Assembly: GCF_000158095.2 (NCBI RefSeq)
Contig: NZ_CM011002.1
Location: 3,505,203 to 3,569,202 of the forward strand
DNA from: Roseibium alexandrii DFL-11
GTDB lineage: Bacteria > Pseudomonadota > Alphaproteobacteria > Rhizobiales > Stappiaceae
Direction of reading: 5' to 3'
Length of the DNA: 64,000 nt
Positions 21,545 to 30,087 of this stretch are shown piece after piece; the first letter of the stretch is position 1; every line of letters starts with the position of its first letter. The translations under genes and the position numbers were made by a program. Below the pieces are notes generated by a model. The model was given only the letters and a program-made list of their open reading frames with translations, was not told the DNA's origin and ran no database searches.

Positions 21545-22400
21545 AGTGATTGACGCAGCCCCGGATGTCTCGATCCCGGTTACGGGTACTGGAGTAATCG
21601 ATCAGCGATGACCCCAGTCCATTCCACGGTTCTTTCGCGTCCGGCAACGACTTGAGTGTTGTTTCGGCGGAATACACAACGGAGCCGGCATCATCCAGAA
21701 TTGAGAACCGGTCCAGACCGTAACTACGGAAATCAATCGCGCCGCCATTCGGACCTCCTGGACCCCACAGAGCAAGATACGCTTTTTTTGAGTGATCTTC
21801 CGGCGCGTGTCCTGCCTGTGTGGACCGGATACCAAGTGCACGTGTTTTTGATGGGTCATAGGTGAACGTGGTCTCGGGAAACAGGTCACCGGGCCAGCTG
21901 AGGCTGTGTAACCCTGGCTCCAAAGAACGGTTCAACTTCAGAAACACCTGGTGTTTCATCGCTGCTGCGGTCTGGCTGCGACCGGAGGATGACCGATAGA
22001 AGCCGGAATCGTACGGGAAAGATTTCCGATAGACAGACCTGATAGCTTGTCGGCCGTTCAATAGGTACTCGTCAGCACGATCTACAACTTCTCGGTCGAG
22101 CAACTCCGCCGGAGGCGCGTCGGCCAACCTGAGATGGCGCCGCTCGGGACCAATCACCATCCCCCACGTGTCGCCATACGCAATCCAGGTCCCGACCGGT
22201 TGGGGGAGCGAACCGTCAAGCTCAATGATTTCACCACGTCTGAAATTGGGGTCTTTGATCTCAACACTGATCATGTCGGGCGTTGCAATCGTGACTTCCG
22301 CGATACGTAGATCTTTCGCAGAAGTAGATTCTACGGCCAGTAGAAGCCAGACAATTCCCAGCCATAGTCTCAGACGAAAAACCGGGAGCACATCATCCAT
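21354..22400 (-). pseudogene. N-terminal part of the frameshifted GH9 gene (signal peptide and carbohydrate-enzyme N-domain)
   Basis: This frame begins with a signal peptide (LRLWLGIVWLLLAVESTSA) and a beta-rich region (DLRIAEVTIATPDMISVEIKD). It stays protein-like up to about SSLIDYSST, then degenerates into arginine- and cysteine-rich sequence (RAYRASEAVRRRRCCRSV). At the same place the neighbouring frame becomes protein-like (VTGIETSGAAS, then PGHQFQTGERIVLQ). Joining the two at the CCC run (plus-strand 21584-21586) yields DYSSTPVTGIETSG and one secreted GH9 of roughly 920 residues. The last about 75 residues of this frame are therefore not real protein. Confidence 0.72.
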
Positions 22401-22486
22401 TAACAGAATCTCGTTATTTCAAAGCGGGGTTCAGATAGTATCAGCTAAAATGACAAAAAAAGCCTGAATTAGGGTCGGTACGAATA

Positions 22487-23854
22487 GTGAAGATTGCATT
22501 CGTTCTTATCGTTTTATGCTGCACGCTGCCGCTTGCGCTCCTGGTGCGGCGGTACGAGACCCTTACGCGCATCTTCTGGATTTCCTTTGGCGCTGCAGCC
22601 TTTTTCATGACCAGCATACCGCTACTTGACATCGGCGTTGTTAACGCTCCCGATGGTTGGGTAGGTTTTGTCTACGGCATCGAGATATCTATCGTCGATT
22701 ATCTTGCTGTAGTGGCGTTCTTCATCCTGCCACGCCACAGAACCTCTTGGCTGCTGTTCTTACCATTCGTTGTCTTCACGGCCGTCGCAGCCACATCAAT
22801 CCCAAACGCCGCAAACCCGACAGTTGCGTCCTTCGGGGTCTGGCAGTTTGCCAAAATGGCATTTGTTGCAGCAATCGTTGCCCGTGCCTGCGCGTTTGAA
22901 GAGGTGCCCTACCTGCTCCTACGCGGCATGGCCCTCGGCATTATGGCCCAATTGGTTGCGTCCCTGTGGCAACGGTTTGGCTTGGGCTACGCCCAGGCTC
23001 CGGGCTTGTTCCTGCACCAAAATACCCTTGGCATGATCGCTCATTTTGTCCTTTACCCGTTTCTATTCATGCTCCTCACCCAAAGTCGGGGAACGATCTG
23101 GAACGGCCTGGTTATTCTCACCGTCTTGTGCTGCATGCTGCTCACCGCTTCCCGCGGAGCAGTCGGGTTCACGGTGATCGGCATAGGCCTCACTTTTGTG
23201 CTCGTTGCGCTTACAGGTCTCACCAACCGTATCATGGCGGCCGCCGCCCTCGCAGGGATCGCGGCTCTGGCGCTTGCACCGGCGACCTATCTTGTTTTCG
23301 AAAAGAGATTTGAACAATCTGCTCTCAGTGAAGATGTTTATGACGAGCGCGCAGCGTTCAACAGGGCCGCAGACCTCATCAGAGACGATTTCCCTACAGG
23401 CGTCGGCTTCAATCACTATACCCATACGCTAAAGCGGTATAACTATTCCCAGCTTGCCGGCGTTCATCAAAACGAAGGCAACATCAACAACATCGTCCAT
23501 GACGTTTACAGGTTGATCGGTGTAGAAACCGGTCGGGCGGGCCTGATTTCCTTTTACGCTTTGCTTGCAGTGCCATTGGTTTCCGCATTTTTTGTTGGTT
23601 GGCGCCGCCGCTCGATGCCCGATGGCGGATTACTTCTGGGGTTCGGAACGGCAATGCTCATCGCCTACCTCCATTCTCTGTTTGAATGGATTTTCCTGAT
23701 CAAGCAGGTACAGATCGTGTTTGCCATCGTGGTTGGAATGACGTTTGGCATTGCAAGCCGTCGATACGCTGATGAGCCGTCTATTCATCACAGTGTTGCA
23801 AGCGAAAATACAGTCGGCACCCTCACGTTCAAAGCGGGGGCTTTGAGCAAATAG
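22487..23854 (+). CDS. O-antigen ligase / polysaccharide polymerase-like membrane protein
   Basis: A 455-residue inner-membrane protein with about ten to twelve hydrophobic helices, starting with MKIAFVLIVLCCTLPLALLV. A larger periplasmic loop between the last helices contains RAAFNRAADLIRDDFPTGVGFNHYTH and HQNEGNINNIVHDVYRLIGVETG. This resembles the catalytic loop of Wzy/WaaL (Wzy_C) proteins. These proteins polymerise undecaprenol-linked repeats or transfer them to an acceptor. Divergent from the GH9 gene (86 bp between) and upstream of the export genes, it is the best polymerase candidate of this locus. Confidence 0.8.
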   Translation: MKIAFVLIVLCCTLPLALLVRRYETLTRIFWISFGAAAFFMTSIPLLDIGVVNAPDGWVGFVYGIEISIVDYLAVVAFFILPRHRTSWLLFLPFVVFTAVAATSIPNAANPTVASFGVWQFAKMAFVAAIVARACAFEEVPYLLLRGMALGIMAQLVASLWQRFGLGYAQAPGLFLHQNTLGMIAHFVLYPFLFMLLTQSRGTIWNGLVILTVLCCMLLTASRGAVGFTVIGIGLTFVLVALTGLTNRIMAAAALAGIAALALAPATYLVFEKRFEQSALSEDVYDERAAFNRAADLIRDDFPTGVGFNHYTHTLKRYNYSQLAGVHQNEGNINNIVHDVYRLIGVETGRAGLISFYALLAVPLVSAFFVGWRRRSMPDGGLLLGFGTAMLIAYLHSLFEWIFLIKQVQIVFAIVVGMTFGIASRRYADEPSIHHSVASENTVGTLTFKAGALSK

Positions 23855-23892
23855 GCGCGGCCACAATTGGTACTGGGTTGGGCGAACGGGTG

Positions 23893-23923
23893 TATAGGTT
23901 TCCGTAACCATAGAAACCGATAT
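23893..23923. promoter_or_regulatory. Inverted repeat upstream of the export gene, candidate operator
   Basis: TATA-GGTTTC, a 10-base spacer, then GAAACC-GATA. The inner arms GGTTTC (23897-23902) and GAAACC (23913-23918) are perfect. It lies about 120 bases before the Wza/ExoF-like gene start, in a 183-bp gap that otherwise shows no gene. Confidence 0.35.
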
Positions 23924-24037
23924 ACTGTCACAATTTTCAATGGTCAGATTTCATTTGGCCCGTTTTTACAAATTTGAACTAAATCTGTCACTCAGAGTGC
24001 TACGATCATACCAAAAGTACATGTGGTGGAGTAGGAA

Positions 24038-25339
24038 TTGGGGTTTAATCCGGACACAACAGCACGGCGATATCCGTTGAGGATAATCGGTCTTCTATTA
24101 GTGCTGTTTATGGCGCTACCGATGTTCATCCTGGGCGGATCGATCCCGACTAAGGCTGACGAATACCGCCTCGGTATCCAAGACCGTCTGCGCATCTATG
24201 TGGCGGAATGGCCAGCTCTCTCCAATGAATTTGAGGTTGGCGCGTCCGGTAGCGTGGTGCTTCCCATTGTGGGTGAGGTAAACGCTGCAGGCCTTGCTCC
24301 CAGGGAGTTGGCACTCGAAATCGCCGAGCGCCTCCAAGAGCAAGCCAAACTTCGGTCACTCCCAAATGTGGCCGTCGACATTTCCGCCTACCGGCCGTTT
24401 TATATTCTTGGAGCGGTCACATCGCCGGGCGAGTACGCGTATCGGCCTGGAATGCTGGTGCTCAACGCTTTGAGCATTGCCGGTGGCGTATATCGTCCGC
24501 CCAGCCAGTCGGAGTGGGGCCTCGAAAGCTCTGCCATCAATACACTAGGTGAACTGCGAACCCTTAGAAGCGAGGCGGCCGATCTGGAAGCGGAAAGGGT
24601 CCGTTACGAGGCTCAGGCAAAAGGCGAAACCGTGTTTCCGCCACTGCCAGAAGACGCGCCGCCAAATCTTACTCGGGCGCTCGCCGAGCAAGCTCAGCTG
24701 TTTAGAGCTTCCCTGCAGCGTTTTAAGAATGAAAAGAAATCACTGACAGCGGCAATTACCCTCTTTGAAGGCCAGATCACCCTGTTAAATCAGCAGCTGG
24801 AAGATGCCAAACTTAAACTGGATTCCTTTCAGACTGAGCTGGAAAAAATCCAGGATCTGATCAAACAGGGCTACGGTTCACCCCGTTTGCTGCCGCTCAA
24901 TCGCGAAATAGCAGACGGTCAGCTGGAGAGAAAGCGGCTTGAAGTAGAGCTCCTTCGCGCAGAACAAGAACTCGAAGCCGCGCGCATCGAGCTTCGGGAT
25001 CATGAAGCGAACTATCTCGACGACGCGGAAACGCAACTTGTCCGGATAAGGTCCGAGTTGCGCGCCAATCAAGAGCGGATCAAGACACGGGAAAGCCTGG
25101 TGAATTCCGCGAGCGGCTTCACAGACCGCCAGCGGCCAAGTAGTGAGATCAGTTTGCCCCAAAGCCTCACTTTCACGATCATTCGGACGGTCGACGGTGA
25201 GGTTCAAACACGGAACGCTGAGGAAACGACAAGCGTCAACCCCGGCGACATCGTGAAGGTCGCACGCTTTGGAGACGACGACCTGTCCGGAGCCATACCT
25301 CAGAGAGTGTCATCTGGCAGCCTTCGGCTTGGAGAATAA
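24038..25339 (+). CDS. Polysaccharide export protein (Wza/ExoF-like, Poly_export and SLBB domains)
   Basis: Export-channel component of 433 residues. An N-terminal hydrophobic segment (IIGLLLVLFMALPMFILGG) is followed by the Poly_export domain (YRLGIQDRLRIYVAEWP, GSVVLPIVGEVNAAGL) and an SLBB-like stretch (PFYILGAVTSPGEYAYRPGMLVLNALSIAGGVY). A long predicted coiled coil (about 170-350) and a second soluble-ligand-binding-like end follow. There is no lipobox cysteine, so it resembles ExoF of succinoglycan systems more than the lipoprotein Wza. The TTG start is supported by GGAGTAGGA just upstream; an ATG at 24110 is the alternative. The chain-length gene starts 6 bases after the stop. Confidence 0.86.
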   Translation: MGFNPDTTARRYPLRIIGLLLVLFMALPMFILGGSIPTKADEYRLGIQDRLRIYVAEWPALSNEFEVGASGSVVLPIVGEVNAAGLAPRELALEIAERLQEQAKLRSLPNVAVDISAYRPFYILGAVTSPGEYAYRPGMLVLNALSIAGGVYRPPSQSEWGLESSAINTLGELRTLRSEAADLEAERVRYEAQAKGETVFPPLPEDAPPNLTRALAEQAQLFRASLQRFKNEKKSLTAAITLFEGQITLLNQQLEDAKLKLDSFQTELEKIQDLIKQGYGSPRLLPLNREIADGQLERKRLEVELLRAEQELEAARIELRDHEANYLDDAETQLVRIRSELRANQERIKTRESLVNSASGFTDRQRPSSEISLPQSLTFTIIRTVDGEVQTRNAEETTSVNPGDIVKVARFGDDDLSGAIPQRVSSGSLRLGE

Positions 25340-25345
25340 GACAAA

Positions 25346-26917
25346 GTGGACGTTTCTTCTCTTCCAAAAACAGCCGTCAGTTCGCTGCCAGTGTCAAACG
25401 GGTCGACGTATGACTGGCAGTGGATGGCACGCGCTTTGATCGAGCGTTTATGGGTTGTCTTTCTCATCCCGGCAATTTTCGGCGTGCTGGCAGTCACTTA
25501 TGTGCTTGTCAGGCCTGCAACGTTTCAAGCAACCGCGACACTTGATGTCGTGAACTTGCGCCTTCTACCCGGCGGTGGTTCCGGGGTGTTTCTGCCCGAA
25601 GCGCAAGCCTTGCCGACGTTTCTCGATACCCAGCAACAGATCATCGGGTCCACCTCGATCATCATAGCTGCAATCGAGACGCTGGAAGGTACAGCGGCAG
25701 ACAATGAAGCCGACGACGTGAAAACCGTCTCGGATATTGAGGAACTGGAAGCCTTCCGGCAAAGGCTGATTGTTTCCCGCATCGGGCAAAGCAACCTCAT
25801 AAACATCAGCTTCCTGGCCGACGATCCGCAAACGTCAGCAAACACTGTAAATGCAGTCGTTGATGCGTATCTGGCAAAACTGGAGCGGGACCGATTGGAA
25901 ACCGCGGAAGCGGCAAGCGGCTGGCTTCAGGGACAACTTCGCTCTGTCGGACCAAGGGCGACGGTAGTGTCGGCGGCCTACCCGCCCATTCACAAGAGCA
26001 ACACCCGAGGACTGCTCATCATTGCCGTCGCTGGTGTAATTGGTGGATTCATCGGTCTGTTTGCCGCCCTGATCTTGTCTTTGTTCGACACGCGCATCCG
26101 AAACCCGGAGCAACTCACCAACGTCATTGGACAGCCTTGCCTTGGAGTAGGCAAAACCAATTACCGCGCGAAAAAGAAGGCTGGAACTGCGGACACTAAA
26201 AAGGAACTCCCATCGACGTCTGCCAAAGTGGCGGTTGATGACTCAGCCTTGTTTAATGTTGCGTCGTTGATACAAAGTTCGACCTCTGAAACTGGCAGCC
26301 GAATGCGCTACGTCGGGGTGACCTCACTGCAAAAAGAAAACTGCAGCGCTTTAGTCTCCGAACAATTGGCTCGCCTCATTTCAACACCCGATCACAAAGT
26401 GCTTCTGGTCGACGCAAACGCATATGGCAGTGCCGCCTTGTCCGAAAACCGTGTCACCGATGGCGAACGTGGTCTGATCGATATCATTATGGACGAAGGC
26501 GAGTTGTCCGAAAAAGCCGTGAAACGGGAACCTGACACTGGTCTCTCGACCATTTCCATTGGCACAGTTAAAAACTCTCAACGGGCTGGGCAGTTGATCT
26601 GGTCAGACAAGTTGCGGGAATTGAAGCCTTCATTCCGGCAATATGATTTAGTGATTTTCAATTTGCCACCACTGTTTGCATCAACGGATGTAGGCGCAGC
26701 GTCGAAGTACCTTGATTCAATCATTTTCGTCGCAGAATGGGCAAAGACATCACAAACGGATCTGGCGACCGCGCTTGCACTGAACCCTTCAATTCATAAG
26801 AAAATCATTGGCTCCGTACTGATAAATGCGAAAGAGAACCCATTGATCTTTTTGTTTTCTCCGGTCGCTAACTTCTTACGGAAACAAAGGACTTTTCTAT
26901 CCGGTGCCACCAAGTGA
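25346..26917 (+). CDS. Polysaccharide chain-length/co-polymerase protein with degenerate BY-kinase domain
   Basis: 523 residues: an N-terminal Wzz domain with a first membrane helix (LWVVFLIPAIFGVLAVTYVLV), a periplasmic part, a second helix (GLLIIAVAGVIGGFIGLFAALILSLF), then a cytoplasmic tyrosine-kinase-like P-loop domain. In active bacterial tyrosine kinases the P-loop is GxxGKS/T; here the site reads VTSLQKENCSALVSEQLA, with no GK[ST]. The Walker A'-like HKVLLVDANAY and Walker B-like LVIFNLPP are recognisable. There is no C-terminal tyrosine cluster. I infer a structural co-polymerase that no longer hydrolyses ATP. The GTG start lies 6 bases after the export gene; the stop overlaps the next gene's start (GTGA). 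Confidence 0.84.
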   Translation: MDVSSLPKTAVSSLPVSNGSTYDWQWMARALIERLWVVFLIPAIFGVLAVTYVLVRPATFQATATLDVVNLRLLPGGGSGVFLPEAQALPTFLDTQQQIIGSTSIIIAAIETLEGTAADNEADDVKTVSDIEELEAFRQRLIVSRIGQSNLINISFLADDPQTSANTVNAVVDAYLAKLERDRLETAEAASGWLQGQLRSVGPRATVVSAAYPPIHKSNTRGLLIIAVAGVIGGFIGLFAALILSLFDTRIRNPEQLTNVIGQPCLGVGKTNYRAKKKAGTADTKKELPSTSAKVAVDDSALFNVASLIQSSTSETGSRMRYVGVTSLQKENCSALVSEQLARLISTPDHKVLLVDANAYGSAALSENRVTDGERGLIDIIMDEGELSEKAVKREPDTGLSTISIGTVKNSQRAGQLIWSDKLRELKPSFRQYDLVIFNLPPLFASTDVGAASKYLDSIIFVAEWAKTSQTDLATALALNPSIHKKIIGSVLINAKENPLIFLFSPVANFLRKQRTFLSGATK

Positions 26918-28245
26918 CAGCGCAATCGACGCATTCCCCCATGCCGGACAACGGTGCCATCGGTTACATCCTAAACACATATCCGGTTCCAAGTGCGACA
27001 TTCATCCGGCGGGAGATACACGCACTTGAAGATATTGGGTTCAAGGTTACACCGTTTGCCTGCCGGCGATTTGCCGGTGACCTTGTTGATCCGAAGGACC
27101 GGATCGAGGCTGCAAGAACTGAGTATTTGCTGGACGGAAAACTTGCAGACCTACTTCTGGCATCCATCCGCGAGCTTTTGACAAACATCACTGGCGTTTG
27201 GCGTACCCTGCCAATTTGGAAACAGCTGCTCTCGAATGCCGGCGGCGGCTTCGTCCGGCATGTCGCTTACTTGATGCAAGCCGCGAGCCTTCGCCAAAAG
27301 GCGAGCCGGGCAGGAATCCGGCATCTTCATGCACATTTCGGGACCAACGCCACCGCAATTGCGATGCTGGCGCATTCCCTGGGAGGACCAAACTACAGCT
27401 TCACAGCGCATGGCCCGAATGAGTTTGAAAACCCGGCAGCTCAGAGTTTCGCGTTGAAGATCCAGAATGCGACCTTCGTGTTGGCCATATCGGATTACTG
27501 CAAGAACCTGCTTACCAGCTTCACCCAAGGGGCTGAGGACATTGAAAAGATTCACATCGCGCGCTGCGGGATAGAACTGGCCGATTATAGCCCGCAGCCG
27601 CCCGTCAGCGCCACAAACAACACGTTTGTCTGTGTTGGACGGCTGTGTCCGGAGAAGGGCCAAGTCCATATTCCGGCCGCCGTTTCTGCTCTGAAAGCGG
27701 ACTTTCCCGATATCAAAGTCATCCTGGTTGGCGACGGAGAAAGCCGCGCGGATGTGGAGGCTGCGATCAAAAAACATGCAGTCGAGGACTATGTAATCCT
27801 GCACGGATGGGGTTCAAATTCGGAAGTCCAGGACTTCATAAAGTCGTCACGCGCCCTTGTTCTCCCGAGCTATGCAGAAGGACTTCCAATCGTCCTGATG
27901 GAATCCCTCGCCCTGGCGCGGCCCGTGATTACCACAACCATTGCCGGCATCCCTGAGCTGGTCGATGTTTCATGCGGCTGGCTCGTTCCACCGGGCGATG
28001 TGGGCGCTTTGACCGAGGCACTTCGAAGCGCACTTTCAAAGCAACCGGCAGAACTCAAAAGGATGGGTGAGGCTGGGCGCGAGCGGGTCGCGGCCATGCA
28101 TGACATTCGAAACCTCGCACGCGCCTTCGATGATCAAATTGCCAGAACAACGAGCCAAGGAAGTCGCCAGCAGCAAGCCGATGCCGAAACTGTCAGCTCT
28201 CATAGAGGCGCAGATCCCGCGTTCGATACCCGGCGCGTTGAATAG
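26914..28245 (+). CDS. Glycosyltransferase family 4
   Basis: 443 residues with the two-domain GT-B fold. The acceptor half carries YILNTYPVPSATFIRREIHAL and HLHAHFGTNATAIAMLA; the donor half carries FVCVGRLCPEKGQ, ILVGDGESRADVE and the E-x7-E motif in YAEGLPIVLMESLALARPV. It adds a sugar from a nucleotide donor to the growing lipid-linked repeat. The GTG start overlaps the chain-length gene's stop by GTGA, so translation is coupled; ATG at 26941 is an alternative. The C-terminal about 30 residues (after FDDQIARTT) look disordered. Confidence 0.9.
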   Translation: MTAQSTHSPMPDNGAIGYILNTYPVPSATFIRREIHALEDIGFKVTPFACRRFAGDLVDPKDRIEAARTEYLLDGKLADLLLASIRELLTNITGVWRTLPIWKQLLSNAGGGFVRHVAYLMQAASLRQKASRAGIRHLHAHFGTNATAIAMLAHSLGGPNYSFTAHGPNEFENPAAQSFALKIQNATFVLAISDYCKNLLTSFTQGAEDIEKIHIARCGIELADYSPQPPVSATNNTFVCVGRLCPEKGQVHIPAAVSALKADFPDIKVILVGDGESRADVEAAIKKHAVEDYVILHGWGSNSEVQDFIKSSRALVLPSYAEGLPIVLMESLALARPVITTTIAGIPELVDVSCGWLVPPGDVGALTEALRSALSKQPAELKRMGEAGRERVAAMHDIRNLARAFDDQIARTTSQGSRQQQADAETVSSHRGADPAFDTRRVE

Positions 28246-28289
28246 GCCATACCGCAATCAACACGCAGCAAGTTTTGAAGGAGACACAA

Positions 28290-29219
28290 TTGTACGCAAA
28301 CATTGCAGCATGCGCCGATACAAAGGTCCTTCCAGGCTTGGCCGTTACTATTCGCTCGTCGTTGGAGCACTCAAGTATACCTTGCCGTATCCATGTTTTA
28401 GCTGATCGGCTCTCAGAACAAGATAAACATAAGTTATCTAATTCCTGGAAACCTCATCCGATGTGCCAGGACGTAGTATTTTATGACATAGATTATCAGA
28501 ATATCTCTAAGTTCCGCTCAACTATGTATCTAAAGTCAAAATCCGCCTATTCGCGTTATTTTATTTCTGACTTTTTGGGAGAAGAATCAAAATGCATCTA
28601 TCTTGATTGTGATCTATTGGTGCTCCGCGATTTAGCTGAATTAAACACAGCCAAAATGCACGGAAAAACAATAGGTTCTGTTCGTGATATTTCCGTAAGG
28701 ACTGCTGATCCTCACCTCTTTATTGGTGAACGGCTTCAGCTCACTAACCCATACGACTACTTTAACAGCGGTGTTTTAATAATCGATCTTGATCGCTGGC
28801 GGAAACTCGATGCTAGAAACCATTTGATCGATCTGACGCTGGAACGTGCTGACACTTTTCATTCGCAAGATCAGGACGCTTTAAACGTTTTTTTCGACGG
28901 CGATACAGAATTTCTGGATCCTGTCTGGAACACGTCACAATACGAACGGCCGGATACCGCGGAGAACCGCATCATACACTTGATTGGAACGGTGAAGCCT
29001 TGGCACGCGAGATACAAAGAAAAATTGAGCGACTCTTATCATCGAACCGAGATCTGGGACCGCTTTTATGGTGTGTTGGATCGCACAGCCTACGCTGGCA
29101 ATCGGCCCTGGGATCCAGCCGGATTGGGTGTTGTAAAGGAAACTATTGAAAGCAAAATTCCGAAAATGGATATGGTTACTGGCAAGATCAGACGGACACT
29201 CCAGAAGTTTCTGAACTGA
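28290..29219 (+). CDS. Glycosyltransferase family 8, AT-rich
   Basis: About 309 residues, GT-A fold. It begins YANIAACADTKVLPGLAVTIRSSL and has the DxD metal site in YLDCDLLVLRDL, NSGVLIIDLDRW, HSQDQDALNV and a C-terminal HLIGTVKPWH, all typical of GT8 galactosyl/glucosyltransferases. I place the start at the TTG at 28290 because AAGGAG lies 6 bases upstream; the longer frame from TTG 28275 would run through that ribosome site. Base composition stands out: 69 of 180 bases (about 38%) are G or C in 28381-28560, far below the neighbours. It was probably acquired separately from the rest of the locus. Confidence 0.87.
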   Translation: MYANIAACADTKVLPGLAVTIRSSLEHSSIPCRIHVLADRLSEQDKHKLSNSWKPHPMCQDVVFYDIDYQNISKFRSTMYLKSKSAYSRYFISDFLGEESKCIYLDCDLLVLRDLAELNTAKMHGKTIGSVRDISVRTADPHLFIGERLQLTNPYDYFNSGVLIIDLDRWRKLDARNHLIDLTLERADTFHSQDQDALNVFFDGDTEFLDPVWNTSQYERPDTAENRIIHLIGTVKPWHARYKEKLSDSYHRTEIWDRFYGVLDRTAYAGNRPWDPAGLGVVKETIESKIPKMDMVTGKIRRTLQKFLN

Positions 29220-29307
29220 TCAGATTAAAGGGTTAAGCGCCTCGGCAATTGTCAAAGAGGTCTCAGCACGACCAGCATCAATGAACCATTTCGTTTGTTA
29301 TGGACCG

Positions 29308-29955
29308 TCATGGCGCTAAACTACGAAACGCACTGTAGCTTTTGATGAACCCAAATTTCCGCTCAGTCCATATCGCAGAATCTGGGAAGAGTGCTAGCAT
29401 CTCCCCCCGCAAAACAACCGTGGTGCCCAACATCATATTCGTCCAGGCCGGCAAGCTTTTGCGCCAACGATTCATGAAAAAACGGCGTACGGCTTCAGGG
29501 TAAAACCACCAAAAGAACATGTGACAATGCGCTTCCATAGGAAACCAGATTGAAGGTGTCTGCACCCAATACCTGGGCGCCAGGCGCCGGATTTCTCTGG
29601 CCATCTCGGAACGTCTTGTCTTGTCTCCGACATGTTCAATAACGCTATTGGAAAAAACGATATCGAAGCTGTTGTCTGCAGCAAATTCGACGTTGCATGC
29701 ATCCCCCTCAACCAGAGTGATGCGATGATGGGACTGTGGCACGGTGCGCGGATTATATCCTGGGAGGTTTAAGATCGTTATGTCCAACGGTATAGGGCAA
29801 TTCTCCCAAAACTCAGGCACACCGCCTAAATCCAGTACGCGTTCTCCATTTCGTATTCCCAAGTGACCGATAAAAGCCTGCATCCGGTAATTGCGCGTCT
29901 GTTTTGTGAACTTTTTTTTCAATGGTTCGGTAATGCGCGACGTCACAAAATGCAT
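29308..29955 (-). CDS. SAM-dependent methyltransferase (class I)
   Basis: 215 residues with the class I methyltransferase fold. The glycine-rich motif is ERVLDLGGVPEFW, motif II/III includes VEGDACNVEFA, and DIVFSNSVIEHVGD matches the Methyltransf_11 signature. There is no signal peptide. The substrate is unknown; modification of a sugar or of a lipid-linked intermediate is a guess from the locus. It is convergent with the GT8 gene and followed upstream by a GT2 gene on the same strand, 130 bp away. Confidence 0.78.
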   Translation of the reverse strand: MHFVTSRITEPLKKKFTKQTRNYRMQAFIGHLGIRNGERVLDLGGVPEFWENCPIPLDITILNLPGYNPRTVPQSHHRITLVEGDACNVEFAADNSFDIVFSNSVIEHVGDKTRRSEMAREIRRLAPRYWVQTPSIWFPMEAHCHMFFWWFYPEAVRRFFMNRWRKSLPAWTNMMLGTTVVLRGEMLALFPDSAIWTERKFGFIKSYSAFRSLAP

Positions 29956-30087
29956 ATCCCAATACCTCTACAGACCAACATTTGCATGAAAACCAAAAGA
30001 CAAATTTCGCCGTTAGATTAACCCCAGCCGCGCTCTTTCAATTTTTGTCGCTGAAAATGGCAAACAACTACGATCTGCACACAAGTA

